Assembly (NCBI GenBank): GCA_026392265.1
Contig: JAPLCL010000167.1
Coordinates: forward strand, 1-23,393
DNA: 23,393 nucleotides
Reading direction: 5' to 3'
DNA from: Actinomycetota bacterium
GTDB lineage: Bacteria > Actinomycetota > Thermoleophilia > UBA2241
Part shown: piece by piece, positions 1 to 7,723 of the stretch
Numbering within the stretch: the first letter of the stretch is position 1
How the letters are laid out: each line of letters starts with the position of its first letter
Made by a program: the position numbers and the translations under genes
Notes under the pieces: model-generated
What the model saw: the letters and a program-made list of their open reading frames with translations, nothing else
What the model was told of the DNA's origin: nothing
Databases searched by the model: none

Positions 1-173
1 CCCACTGGCCGTTCTGGACGTCTGTGAGTGGCTTCGCGACCGCCGCCGTGCTCATCCTCAGCATGACGTTCTTCGAGCCGGTCATTCTGCTCTTCGCCGT
101 ATGGGTGGCGGCCATCAGCTTGTACGTGCTGGTGACTGGCGGCCGGCAGGCGCGCGGAGGGACCGGACTCTGA
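1..173 (+). CDS. C-terminal part of a membrane protein (cut by window edge)
   Basis: The reading frame is open from base 3 to a TGA at 171-173, so only about the last 56 residues are present. Two hydrophobic stretches are visible, one running from the Phe-Ala-Thr-Ala-Ala segment to Met-Thr-Phe-Phe and a second around Val-Ile-Leu-Leu-Phe-Ala-Val-Trp-Val-Ala-Ala. They are separated by the short turn Glu-Pro, and a basic, glycine-rich tail ends the protein. This is the pattern of two closely spaced transmembrane helices with a cytoplasmic tail. A strong hairpin follows 22 bases after the stop and probably ends this transcription unit. The family cannot be named from so short a fragment. Confidence 0.6.
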   Translation, partial: HWPFWTSVSGFATAAVLILSMTFFEPVILLFAVWVAAISLYVLVTGGRQARGGTGL

Positions 174-194
174 CGTACGCGCCCAAGACGGGGG

Positions 195-233
195 ATGGGC
201 CGCGACGACTGGGGGGCAGTCGTCGCGGCCCAT
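195..233 (+). terminator. Strong hairpin downstream of the first gene
   Basis: A perfect 17-base-pair stem (195-211 with 217-233) encloses a five-G loop. It lies 22 bases after the stop of the membrane-protein gene on the plus strand. There is no T-run, as is common in high-GC genomes, so it may act as a non-canonical terminator or an mRNA-stabilising 3' structure. Confidence 0.65.
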
Positions 234-499
234 GTGGGGCCAACGGCTCCCGGGTGAGGAGGTAGAACACCCGGGCTTGGTGGGACTCCGACTCGGTGGG
301 GGCACACCGTACATCTGTCTCGTCCCGACGGCCGGGGGGGCGGACCGTCGTTGCCGTCGTATGGCTTGAGGTCATTGTGCCCCGCGAACATGAAGTACGT
401 GTTGCGCCGGCGTTGAGGAAGATGTTGCCGGTGGGGCGAGTTTCGGGGGCAGCCACGGCCAAGCCGCCGGCCCGCCACATCGCGCTTCGTCCCCGAGTG
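234..499. other. Gene-poor stretch with possible decayed coding remnant
   Basis: No convincing intact gene is seen between the hairpin and the HepT stop. On the minus strand, 480 down to about 405 reads plausibly as protein (contains Gly-Asn-Ile-Phe-Leu-Asn-Ala-Gly), and from about 402 downward a different minus frame reads plausibly (Asn-Thr-Tyr-Phe-Met-Phe-Ala-Gly-His-Asn-Asp). Restoring one A after GGCGC near 403 would join them, which suggests a frameshifted remnant, but this is subjective. An inverted repeat with 8-base arms (CCCGGGTG at 249-256, CACCCGGG at 268-275) lies in the same stretch. Confidence 0.3.
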
Positions 500-856
500 T
501 CAGGGACGAGCGAGTAGCAGCGAATCGGCGGCCACGCCCACTGCCGGCACCTTCTCTACGGCGATCTGCCAGATCCGCGCACGGTCGATCGTGGCGTAGC
601 CGTGGACGACGATGTTGCGCGCCGAGCGCATGCCGGGCGGGTCGAGCTCGGGGTGCGTCTCGACGCAGTCACCGTGCCGGGCGCGCAACTGAGAGGCGAT
701 CTCGCCAAGCTGAATGATGCCTCGCTCGATGGCCCACGATCCCGTGGGTGAGCTCATGAACGTCTCGCGGTCTGTATCGGCGACGAGGCGGGCCACGCCG
801 TCAGCCGTGTCGCGCATGTCATGCAGGAACTGCTCGATCGTGCGGTCCTGGCCCAT
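500..856 (-). CDS. hepT: HepT-like HEPN toxin (DUF86 family ribonuclease)
   Basis: This 118-residue protein has the size and helical character of the DUF86/HepT family. It carries the HEPN catalytic motif R-x4-H-x-Y as R80, H85 and Y87 (Arg-Asn-Ile-Val-Val-His-Gly-Tyr). Proteins of this family cleave RNA, including tRNA ends in characterised systems, and are silenced when the partner MNT protein adds AMP groups to the motif tyrosine. The ATG at 856 is chosen because it overlaps the TGA of the upstream antitoxin as TGATG, implying translational coupling; an upstream in-frame start would lie inside the antitoxin gene. Gene order (antitoxin first, toxin second) and the intact motif both support a functional type VII toxin-antitoxin pair. 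The RNA target cannot be read from sequence. Confidence 0.85.
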   Translation of the reverse strand: MGQDRTIEQFLHDMRDTADGVARLVADTDRETFMSSPTGSWAIERGIIQLGEIASQLRARHGDCVETHPELDPPGMRSARNIVVHGYATIDRARIWQIAVEKVPAVGVAADSLLLARP

Positions 857-1356
857 CACAGAGGCACCGAATCTCTCTCGACATCCTCGCGGATACGGGG
901 CTTCAGGCACTTGCGCTCGCCGAGATCGACCTTGCGGCCGAGCGCCGCGCTCATCGCCTCCTCGATCACGGCGACGGCAAACAGGTCAAGCTCCTCCGGA
1001 ATGTCGGCCACGAGGTCCAGGTCGCTGTCCGTTGTGTCGGTCCCACGCGCGACCGAGCCGAACACTACGACGTTCTGAAGACCGTGCTCCTCGGCGATTC
1101 GCCTAAGCTCCTCGCGATTGCGCTGCAAGAGCACTGAAGCCCGCTCCGGGGCGAGCGAGACGGCCGGCTCACGGCCGAGGGCTGCGGCCGCGCGCGAGAG
1201 TGTGGAGAGCGTCACGGACTCGTCGGCGGGGTCCAGGACACGGCCGACGGTCGAGCGACTGGTGTGCATGCGCCTCGCGAGCTCGGCGCGGCTCACGCCG
1301 TCGCGCTGCATGACTGCGGTCAACTCGGCGGCGTAGGCCGCCTTGGTCGCGGGCAT
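856..1356 (-). CDS. mntA: MntA-like nucleotidyltransferase antitoxin with N-terminal HTH
   Basis: This 166-residue protein has two parts. Residues about 20-62 form a Cro/C1-type helix-turn-helix (Val-Ser-Arg-Ala-Glu-Leu-Ala-Arg-Arg-Met followed by Ser-Arg-Ser-Thr-Val-Gly-Arg-Val). Residues about 90-166 form a minimal nucleotidyltransferase domain with the motif G-S-x10-D-x-D (G100, S101, D112, D114). MntA proteins neutralise HepT by AMPylating its active-site tyrosine. The classical MntA is the transferase domain alone, so the fused DNA-binding domain probably adds autorepression at the palindrome 22-45 bases upstream of the start. ATG at 1356 is preceded by a purine-rich AGAGAGCAGG. The gene overlaps hepT by one base. 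Confidence 0.85.
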   Translation of the reverse strand: MPATKAAYAAELTAVMQRDGVSRAELARRMHTSRSTVGRVLDPADESVTLSTLSRAAAALGREPAVSLAPERASVLLQRNREELRRIAEEHGLQNVVVFGSVARGTDTTDSDLDLVADIPEELDLFAVAVIEEAMSAALGRKVDLGERKCLKPRIREDVERDSVPL

Positions 1357-1377
1357 CGGGCCTGCTCTCTTCGCGTT

Positions 1378-1401
1378 TGGTGTCTCACATATGATACACC
1401 A
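1378..1401. promoter_or_regulatory. Imperfect palindrome, likely operator of the mntA-hepT operon
   Basis: The 24 bases form an inverted repeat with 10 of 12 positions matching, outer arms TGGTGT/ACACCA and a CATATG near the centre. It lies 22-45 bases upstream of the mntA ATG, is AT-richer than its surroundings and contains a TATCAT that could be a -10 element on the minus strand. The HTH on the antitoxin makes it the natural ligand, so autoregulation is inferred. Confidence 0.55.
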
Positions 1402-1436
1402 CGGCGCATCGGCTGTGGGCGATCAGGGCGCCAGAC

Positions 1437-1547
1437 AGTGCTCGCTCAGGTCGGTCCGCGAGTCGCAACACCCTGAAGCAACACTTCCGAGCGCTCGTCG
1501 CACAGGGCCACATCACCCGGCGCGGCAGTGGCATCTGGTACGAGTGA
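1437..1547 (+). pseudogene. 3' scrap of a winged-helix DNA-binding protein
   Basis: The frame ending at TGA 1545-1547 encodes a C-terminal winged-helix signature: Ser-Arg-Asn-Thr-Leu-Lys-Gln-His-Phe, then Leu-Val-Ala-Gln-Gly-His-Ile, then Arg-Gly-Ser-Gly-Ile-Trp-Tyr-Glu. This pattern is typical of the last domain of larger regulators and Fic- or ATPase-associated proteins. No start codon and no upstream part of such a protein is present; coding character fades before about 1437 and the mntA operator begins at 1378. The stop is one base from the stop of the convergent restriction enzyme gene (1549-1551). I read it as the leftover end of a gene replaced by the toxin-antitoxin module. The parent family is uncertain. 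Confidence 0.5.
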
Positions 1548-1548
1548 C

Positions 1549-4500
1549 CTACTCCGGCGAGAGGAGGCGAAGGACGAGGGCGTCGATCGCGTCAGCGATG
1601 CCTACGCGCTCGAGCTCTTCGCAGATCAGGCGGCGTTGGACCTGGAAGGTGCGCTTGCCGGAGACGTCAGTCGCCGCGGCAAGCGCTTCGGCCTGAGCGG
1701 CCAGCTCGACGAGCTGCTGGTGATCGGCGTTCGCCGGATCGAAGAGGGGAATCGGCAGGCGCCAGACGAGCTTGGCGAAGTGACGCGGGTTGTGCTCGCC
1801 ACGCGACTGTAGTGGAGCCAGCAACTCCGTCAAGCTGGGGGCGTTGAGAATCGCCGTGAGGTATCTAGCCTCATCCAGCGAGCTGGCATTCGCCCAATAG
1901 AGAGACTGATCGACTACCCCACTGGTGTCGTCGAGTCGCGCCGCGGCCAGGTACTGGCCGCTCTTCGTGTAGAGCACTCGGTTTGGCGACATCGGGAACT
2001 GGAGCGAGAGCCCGTTTCTGAAGTCGATACGTTCGAGAAGGGTCAGATGACTCTCGCCCTTGTTGTCGTCCCATACGGTCTCGGCGCGCGTCCACCAGTC
2101 GGCGAGCCCCGGGCAGGCATCGAGGCGCGGATCGACGCCCTACAGCATTCTCGATCCGTCCCATGAGATGACGGCCAGTCGAGGTTCGAGGACGCGATGC
2201 GGAAGCAGATTTGCGCCGAGATGTACAGGTCGCACGAACTGTTGCTCAACGGCTCCTTCGAGACCTTCGAGATGCCTCCACGGCGGCTTTTCGATCGCGC
2301 TTCGTCGGCTGCGGACTGCGCGCCTGCCGGCCGCCACACCAATGGGCGAAGACGGCGCGTCCTCGACCATGAGCAGGAAGCGCGGCACCAAAGTAGCCCC
2401 CTGCGAGAAGCGCGAATGGTAGGGGCTGGCCGGCGCGTCGCGGGCGACCTCCACGCCGGCCGCGGTGCGCGTGACATGCGGCGCGGCCAGCGCCCACGAT
2501 ATGTTGCGGCCGGGCAGCTGGCCGCTCCAGCGCTCAGTCTCGGCGGGCAGCGGCACTGCATCAACCACTGGTTCAGTGACTATGGGGCGTTCGCGCGTGA
2601 TGTCACCGCGTGTACCTCTGATTACGCTCGGTGGAACGCGGAAGAGATTCGGCTTGATCCCGTGCAGATCCCAGGGGGTGTCGAAAGCAACGGTCAGCTG
2701 ACCTGAGGCGACTCGATACCGGCCCGTTCGGAGGCCCGCGAACTGCCGGCGTGACAGAGCCGCGAGTGGCATGACCAGCGAGAAACGACCGCCCGGCTTG
2801 AGGTACAGCTCCACGGCGCGAGTCAGAAACAGTCCCGACAGGTCCTGATGCGTGGCGACGGACGCTCCAGCCCACAGGCCTCGCTCCTCGCTCATCTCGC
2901 GGAAGGCGACCTGCATCTCGATGGTCATGAAGCGGTAGGCGAGCCAGGGCGGGTTGCCGACGATGCAGTCGACGCGGTTGTCCGTCTGGCTCAGCCACAG
3001 CGGCCGCGCGAGGTTGCGCACGTAGAACGACCAGACGTGGTCGCGCCCTTTGTCCTGCAGCTCGCACATCGTGGCGAAGGTCTCTTGCACGGCATTCTGG
3101 TCGTCCGGGTGTACGGCGAAGCGGCTGAAGGTGGTCGCCAGCGAAGGCGGCTTGGAGCCAGACTCGCGAGCGGCCGCGCGGTGCGCTAGCTCCTCGACGA
3201 GGCGGTCGAACTCGGAAGCATCGTTGAGCAGGCGAGTGGGGAAGTGGAGCTTGCTGGCCCACAACTGCACGTCATCGTCGACGTTGATCGTGAGGCCGTC
3301 GTGCGCCCACAGGCTGGCGCCCGCGGTGCGCCACTGCACCGAGTCTCCCAGCCAGACGGGGACCTGGATGTTGGGGCGGCCGGGCGCTTGCAGCCGGTCC
3401 CGGCCGATCGCGAGCAGGTACGTGAGCCGCGCCAGCGTGATGGCTACAGGGTGCACGTCGATCCCGAGCACGTGCTCGGTCGCGCCGCTGATCGCCTCGG
3501 CGTCTGACATGCCGGCCTCGGCAGCCGCGTCCAGGTAGTGCCGCACGGCCTGGAAGAGGAACGTGCCCGAGCCGCAAGCTGGGTCGAGGACGCGCTGCTC
3601 GAGGGGCCGGTCCACGGTCTCGATGACGATGCTCTCGGCCAGCCAGTCGGGCGTGTAGTACTCGCCGAGGCGGTGGCGCCAGTCGGCGTTGATGATGCTC
3701 TCGTAAAGCACCTTCATGACGTCGTGCTCGACGTGCTCCCAAGCGAAACGCGTGAGCCGTTTGGCGAGCGCCTGGACAAAGGCCTCGCCCTCCGGCACTT
3801 CCACCACCCAGTCGAAGAAGTCCTGCTCGATGACGCCGGCGATACCGGCCTGGGCGAAGCGCTGACCGCTGAGCACCGAGGCCGGTGGCAACAGCGCCGG
3901 GTCGAGGCCCACCACGGAGTGCGCGATGACCTCGGCGGAGACCACGAGCAGCGTGTGGTCGATGAATAGCTGGTCGTCGTCGACGAAGTTGGTGCCGAAC
4001 GCCGTGCGCAGCATGCGCGCCCAGAGCTGTCGTTTCAGGGCGACCGTTGGGTCGGCGCGATTCCTGTCGTAGAGCCGGTGCAGTTCGGCATAGGCGAGCG
4101 CGTGCGCCGAGCTGTAAGCGCCGAGGCGGCGCTCGATCTCCTTCGGTGTCGGCGCGATGGCCTCAGCGGTAGCCAGCGCGCCTTCGAGCCAGACGACGAG
4201 GCCCTCCACGTCTGGTCGACCAGGAGTGAGTTCGAAGTGTGAGACCTCCTCGAGCTCGTCGTCCACAAGGTGATACAGACGCCACTCCGCGCCGTCCGTG
4301 AGAATGCCCGCGTAGCGCTGCGCGAGCGCGGTGGTGCGCGCGCGGACGTAACCGGCCAGCTGCTTTTCGGCCTGTTCGCGCACCCCCATGCTGCGCAAGT
4401 CACGCTTGATCTCGATGGCCGTAAGGCCGGTCTCGATGTCGATGCGCCGGCCACCGCCGACCTGGACCTCGAGCTCGGCTTCAACGAGGTCGTCTTCGCC

Positions 4501-4620
4501 GAGGTTGAGGCCGCCGTACAGCAGCAGAGTGCGCACGTCGGCCTGGACATTGGCCTCCGCGCCGGCGGTGCGACCGGCAAGCTGGCGGACGAGCGCGGGC
4601 AGGTCAAGCGTGGATGACAG
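1549..4620 (-). pseudogene. Type IIG restriction-modification enzyme interrupted by an in-frame TAG
   Basis: Two reading frames, 4536-2140 and 2139-1549, lie in the same frame and are separated only by the TAG at 2140-2142. Counting from the GTG at 4536, residues 20-50 resemble a PD-(D/E)xK nuclease (D33, E42-x-K44), 291-300 contain Gly-Glu-Tyr-Tyr-Thr-Pro, 317-326 the S-adenosylmethionine motif Asp-Pro-Ala-Cys-Gly-Ser-Gly-Thr, and 528-531 the N6-adenine catalytic Asn-Pro-Pro-Trp. After the TAG, about 196 residues follow with normal coding character, as expected for the specificity and C-terminal region. Protein-like sequence also continues upstream of the GTG to about 4620 (Leu-Pro-Ala-Leu-Val-Arg-Gln-Leu-Ala-Gly), but no ATG, GTG or TTG occurs in frame before the stop at 4660-4662, so the true start is unclear. 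The nuclease and methylase motifs lie before the TAG, so a truncated product could retain some parts but probably lacks target recognition. Nonsense mutation, sequencing error and readthrough all remain possible. Confidence 0.8.
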
Positions 4621-4680
4621 GGCGCGGGTCCTTGTCGGGGTTGGCGGCCACGCGTCAGGCTATCACCGCGGCCGCAGGCC

Positions 4681-4721
4681 GAGAAGGGCGGGGCGGCCGC
4701 AGGGCCGCCCCGCCGCTTCTC
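4681..4721 (-). terminator. GC-rich hairpin downstream of the sulfatase
   Basis: Arms GAGAAGG-GCGGGGCGGCC and GGCCGCCCCGCCGCTTCTC pair almost completely (one bulged base) around a short loop. The structure begins 15 bases beyond the sulfatase stop. It separates the sulfatase from the restriction gene and has no T-run. Confidence 0.65.
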
Positions 4722-4736
4722 GTGCCTCGCCGGTGT

Positions 4737-7094
4737 CTACTCCCGGGCCAGCATCGCCTGGGCCTGGCGCTCGAGGTCCAGATAGGGCTCGCCGCTCACG
4801 TCGACGGCCACGCGCTTGATCGTGCCGCCGGTGAAGCGGTGCGGCGACTCGCCCGGGTAGTCGTCGGTGACGGCATCGCCGCTGTCGCGCCCGACGCACA
4901 GACCCTCGCCGGCCAGCGAGAAGAAGCCCGGCTGGGTCTTTATGCGGCCTTCGCCGACCTTCTTGTCTCCGTAGTACAGCGACAGCATTCCGGTGGCGAC
5001 GCCGGGTGGGTCCTCGCCGTCCTTGTCAAAGGATGCGGAGAGGATGAGGTCCTCACCGGTCGGCAGATCCTCGGTCGCGTCGACCTTCTGCTCGACGATG
5101 CCGACGAAGCTGTTCACGTAATGGAGGCGGTTCTCCTTGACGTAGAGGGCGTGCCCGCCAAAACGCGCGCCGTGGGCGAACAGCACACCCTCCGCGCCGG
5201 GCGCCGGGATGTCGACGAGCGCCCCGATCGCGAAGGAGCGGTTGCGGATGTTGACCGCCTGCTGCTCCGGTACGTCGGCGGTGCCGGGGAAGTAGGCGTA
5301 GCGGTCGCGCGGCGGCGCGAGCACTGGCCGCGGCGTGAGGATGATCTCGAGCGGTGAGCGGTCGTCGAGCGGGAACGCGCCGTTTCTGCCGGCCTCAGCG
5401 AACCACAGGCTCTGGAGCTCCCTGAGCTTCTCCGGGTGCTCCTCTGCCAGGTCGTGCAGCTCGGACCGGTCCACGTCGGTGTGGTACAGTTCCCACTCGT
5501 CGTCGTTGAAGTTGCTCCACCCGGCGATGGTCGGGTGAGTGGTGACGGCCTTCCAGCCCTCGTGCCAGATGCCGCGGGAACCGAGCATCGAGTAGAACTG
5601 GGTCGTGCGCGCGCCTGCGGTGGCGCCGTCGTCGAAGGCGTAGCGCATACTTACGCCGTCGAAGGCGCTCTGCACGTGTCCCTTGATGGTCGCCGGGCTC
5701 TCGATACCGAGGCAATCGAGCACCGTGGGGACGATGTCGATCGCGTGGTGGTACTGCTCCCTGATCTCGCCCCTGGCCTTCAAGCCCGCCGGCCACGAGA
5801 TGATGCACGGGTCGGCGGTGCCGCCGTTGAACTCGTAGCGCTTCCACATCTTGAACGGCGTGTTGAAGGCCATCGCCCAGCCGTTGGTGTAGTGGTTGTA
5901 CGTCTTGGGACCGCCGAGCTCGTCGAGCATCTTGAGGTTGGTCTCGAGGTCGTCGGGGATGCCGTTGAAGAACAGGTTCTCGTTGACCGACCCGTCCGGA
6001 CCGCCCTCGCCGCTGGCGCCGTTGTCGGAGACCAGGATCACGAGCGTATTCTCGCGCAGCCCTGCCCACTCGAGGTGGTCGAGCAGTACTCCGATGTAGT
6101 GGTCCGTGTGGGCGAGGAAGCCCGCGTAGACCTCGGCCATGCGCGCGAAGAGCTTCTTTTCGCCGTCGGACAGGGTGTCCCACGGCTTGGTCACGTCTAG
6201 CGCGGGGAACGGCTTGCCGTCGGGCCCCGTGCGCATCTCGGTCGTGCCGATAGGGTTGACTGGCGGCAGCTCGGTCTCGGCCGGTACGAGGCCCATCTTC
6301 TTCTGGCGCGCGAGCGTCTGCTCGCGCATCGCCTCGTAGCCCATGTCGAACTGCCCCTTGAACCTGTCGATCCACTCCCGGGGCGCCTGGTGCGGCGCGT
6401 GGCAGGCGCCGGGAGCGTAATAGAGGAAGAACGGCTTGTCCGGGGCGATGGCCTGAGCGTCCTTGATGAACTCGAGCGCCTTGTCGGTGATGTCGTCGGT
6501 GAAGTGGTAGCCCTCGTCCGGCGTTTTGGGCTGCTCCACCGGATGGTTGTCGTAGACCAGCTCCGGATACCACTGGTTGGTCTCGGCGCCGAGGAAGCCG
6601 TACCAGCGCTCGAAGCCGCGCCCGGACGGCCAGTTACGGCGCGGCGCCGCCAGGTTCATCTCGTCCGTGGGGCAGAGGTGCCACTTTCCGACCATGTAGG
6701 TGTTCCAGCCGAGCTCGCCGAGGATCTCGGGCAGCATGCCGTTCTCCGGCGGGACGGTGCCGCTGGCGTTGGGGAAGCCGATGGCCGCCTCGGTGATACA
6801 CGCCATGCTGTTACGCGTGTGGTTGCGGCCGGTGAGCAGGCACGAGCGCGTCGGCGAGCACAGCGCCGTGGTGTGCCATTGCGCAAAGCGCACGCCGTCG
6901 GCGGCGATCTTGTCGATGTTGGGCGTCGGGATGGGTCCGCCGTAGCACGACATGGCGCTGAAGCCGACGTCGTCGAGCACGATGTACACGACGTTGGGCG
7001 CCCCGTCCGGAGCCTGCGGCGGCTCGAACGGCGCCCAGTCGGGCGTCGAATCCCGGATGTCGACGTTGATGACGCCCTGGAAGGGTTCGGCCAT
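4737..7094 (-). CDS. atsA: Type I arylsulfatase (Cys-type, formylglycine-dependent)
   Basis: This 785-residue enzyme belongs to the alkaline-phosphatase-fold sulfatases, which hydrolyse sulfate esters. The maturation and active-site signature C-S-P-T-R is at residues 79-83, followed by Cys-Leu-Leu-Thr-Gly-Arg; C79 would be oxidised to formylglycine. Metal-binding Asp41-Asp42 (Leu-Asp-Asp-Val-Gly), Lys137/His139 (Gly-Lys-Trp-His), His232 and Asp357-Asn358 (Ser-Asp-Asn-Gly) are all present. A C-terminal beta-rich domain of about 200 residues follows the catalytic domain, as in long actinobacterial AtsA proteins. No clear signal peptide is seen, so a cytoplasmic location is likely. ATG at 7094 has AAGGAG at a suitable distance. 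Its likely activating enzyme is encoded about 0.8 kb upstream on the same strand. The substrate is unknown. Confidence 0.93.
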   Translation of the reverse strand: MAEPFQGVINVDIRDSTPDWAPFEPPQAPDGAPNVVYIVLDDVGFSAMSCYGGPIPTPNIDKIAADGVRFAQWHTTALCSPTRSCLLTGRNHTRNSMACITEAAIGFPNASGTVPPENGMLPEILGELGWNTYMVGKWHLCPTDEMNLAAPRRNWPSGRGFERWYGFLGAETNQWYPELVYDNHPVEQPKTPDEGYHFTDDITDKALEFIKDAQAIAPDKPFFLYYAPGACHAPHQAPREWIDRFKGQFDMGYEAMREQTLARQKKMGLVPAETELPPVNPIGTTEMRTGPDGKPFPALDVTKPWDTLSDGEKKLFARMAEVYAGFLAHTDHYIGVLLDHLEWAGLRENTLVILVSDNGASGEGGPDGSVNENLFFNGIPDDLETNLKMLDELGGPKTYNHYTNGWAMAFNTPFKMWKRYEFNGGTADPCIISWPAGLKARGEIREQYHHAIDIVPTVLDCLGIESPATIKGHVQSAFDGVSMRYAFDDGATAGARTTQFYSMLGSRGIWHEGWKAVTTHPTIAGWSNFNDDEWELYHTDVDRSELHDLAEEHPEKLRELQSLWFAEAGRNGAFPLDDRSPLEIILTPRPVLAPPRDRYAYFPGTADVPEQQAVNIRNRSFAIGALVDIPAPGAEGVLFAHGARFGGHALYVKENRLHYVNSFVGIVEQKVDATEDLPTGEDLILSASFDKDGEDPPGVATGMLSLYYGDKKVGEGRIKTQPGFFSLAGEGLCVGRDSGDAVTDDYPGESPHRFTGGTIKRVAVDVSGEPYLDLERQAQAMLARE

Positions 7095-7186
7095 AGTTCA
7101 TCACTCCTTAATCGGTGGCAAGCTCGTCGGTCTACGTCTTGAGGTTCGAATATGGATGCCCCATGTTAGCCGGGGGTGAACGGCGC

Positions 7187-7306
7187 CTAGTTCTCGTGGG
7201 TTTCCAGGTGCTCCGTCGCGAACTCGACGATCTCCTCGGCCGCGCGCAAATCGTGCGAGGCCTTTGTGAGCCAGGCGTCAACGAGTTCGCGGAGGCCGTC
7301 ATCCAT
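7187..7306 (-). pseudogene. Truncated HEPN protein (39-residue stub)
   Basis: An ATG at 7306 overlaps the end of the upstream nucleotidyltransferase gene by eight bases and opens a 39-codon frame ending in TAG at 7187-7189. It reads Met-Asp-Asp-Gly-Leu-Arg-Glu-Leu-Val, then Trp-Leu-Thr-Lys-Ala-Ser-His-Asp-Leu-Arg-Ala-Ala-Glu. This is the first helix pattern of HEPN-domain proteins, which normally run to about 120-130 residues. The R-x4-H catalytic segment is absent, and only about 90 bases separate the stop from the sulfatase start. I read it as a decayed or truncated toxin whose antitoxin survives. Confidence 0.6.
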
Positions 7307-7622
7307 AGAGCAGGAGACCCTCGGTGGCGACCTCATGCTCGAGAGATGCTGCCAGGATCTTCATACGGTCGAAGCGGGCGGAAGTGGTCACGATGACGTC
7401 CTTGGAAATACCCAGACCCCGCAGAGCGCGGTACGCCTTCTGGGCTCTTCTCAGGGGGCGCTCGGCGCTTGAAGCGACGACAACCATGAAGTCATAGTCG
7501 CTGTCAGGCGTGGCGTCGCCGCGACTTCTCGATCCGAAGAGGTAGACCTTGCTCGGACTGAATTCCTCGACGAGCCGCCGTGTGGCCTCTTCAAGGACCG
7601 GGTCATGTTCGCCGTGGTTCAC
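7299..7622 (-). CDS. Minimal nucleotidyltransferase (MntA-like antitoxin, orphaned)
   Basis: This 107-residue MNT-domain protein has the full catalytic motif G-S-x10-D-x-D (G30, S31, D42, D44, within Leu-Phe-Gly-Ser-Arg-Ser-Arg-Gly-Asp). Such proteins transfer nucleotides to a HEPN partner and neutralise it. The partner here, starting inside the last codons of this gene, is only a 39-residue stub. The start is the GTG at 7622, preceded by AGAAGG five bases upstream. A TATACT at 7650-7655 on the minus strand is a possible -10 element. The length is normal for the family and no damage is visible. It is not closely similar to the MNT domain at 856-1356, which carries an extra helix-turn-helix. 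Confidence 0.8.
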   Translation of the reverse strand: MNHGEHDPVLEEATRRLVEEFSPSKVYLFGSRSRGDATPDSDYDFMVVVASSAERPLRRAQKAYRALRGLGISKDVIVTTSARFDRMKILAASLEHEVATEGLLLYG

Positions 7623-7649
7623 ATCGCCTTCTGACTAGTTGGCACCTTC

Positions 7650-7655
7650 AGTATA
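7650..7655 (-). promoter_or_regulatory. Possible -10 element for the orphan MNT gene
   Basis: TATACT on the minus strand lies 27 bases upstream of the GTG start, in an otherwise GC-rich gap between the ferredoxin and MNT genes. No good -35 element is seen at the usual distance, so this is a weak call. Confidence 0.3.
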
Positions 7656-7723
7656 TCCGCGCAGGGAGTGTGCCGGCCGCGGGATGGAATGGAGAGGAAT
7701 GGCGGAGATCCTGTCGTCGGGCG

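Noticed and set aside
1549..4620. General reassignment of TAG as a sense codon
   Set aside because: The sulfatase, ferredoxin, AI-2E and desulfinase-like genes all end in TAG at sensible positions, so TAG works as a stop in this genome.
500..4620. Complete BREX, DISARM or other multi-gene defence island
   Set aside because: Only the restriction-modification gene and the toxin-antitoxin pair are present; no PglZ, Brx, helicase or phospholipase D partner genes are seen.
7100..7165. A GGTTCGAAT string resembling a tRNA T-loop
   Set aside because: The flanking bases cannot form the T-stem and no acceptor, D or anticodon arm is found around it. It lies in the sulfatase leader.
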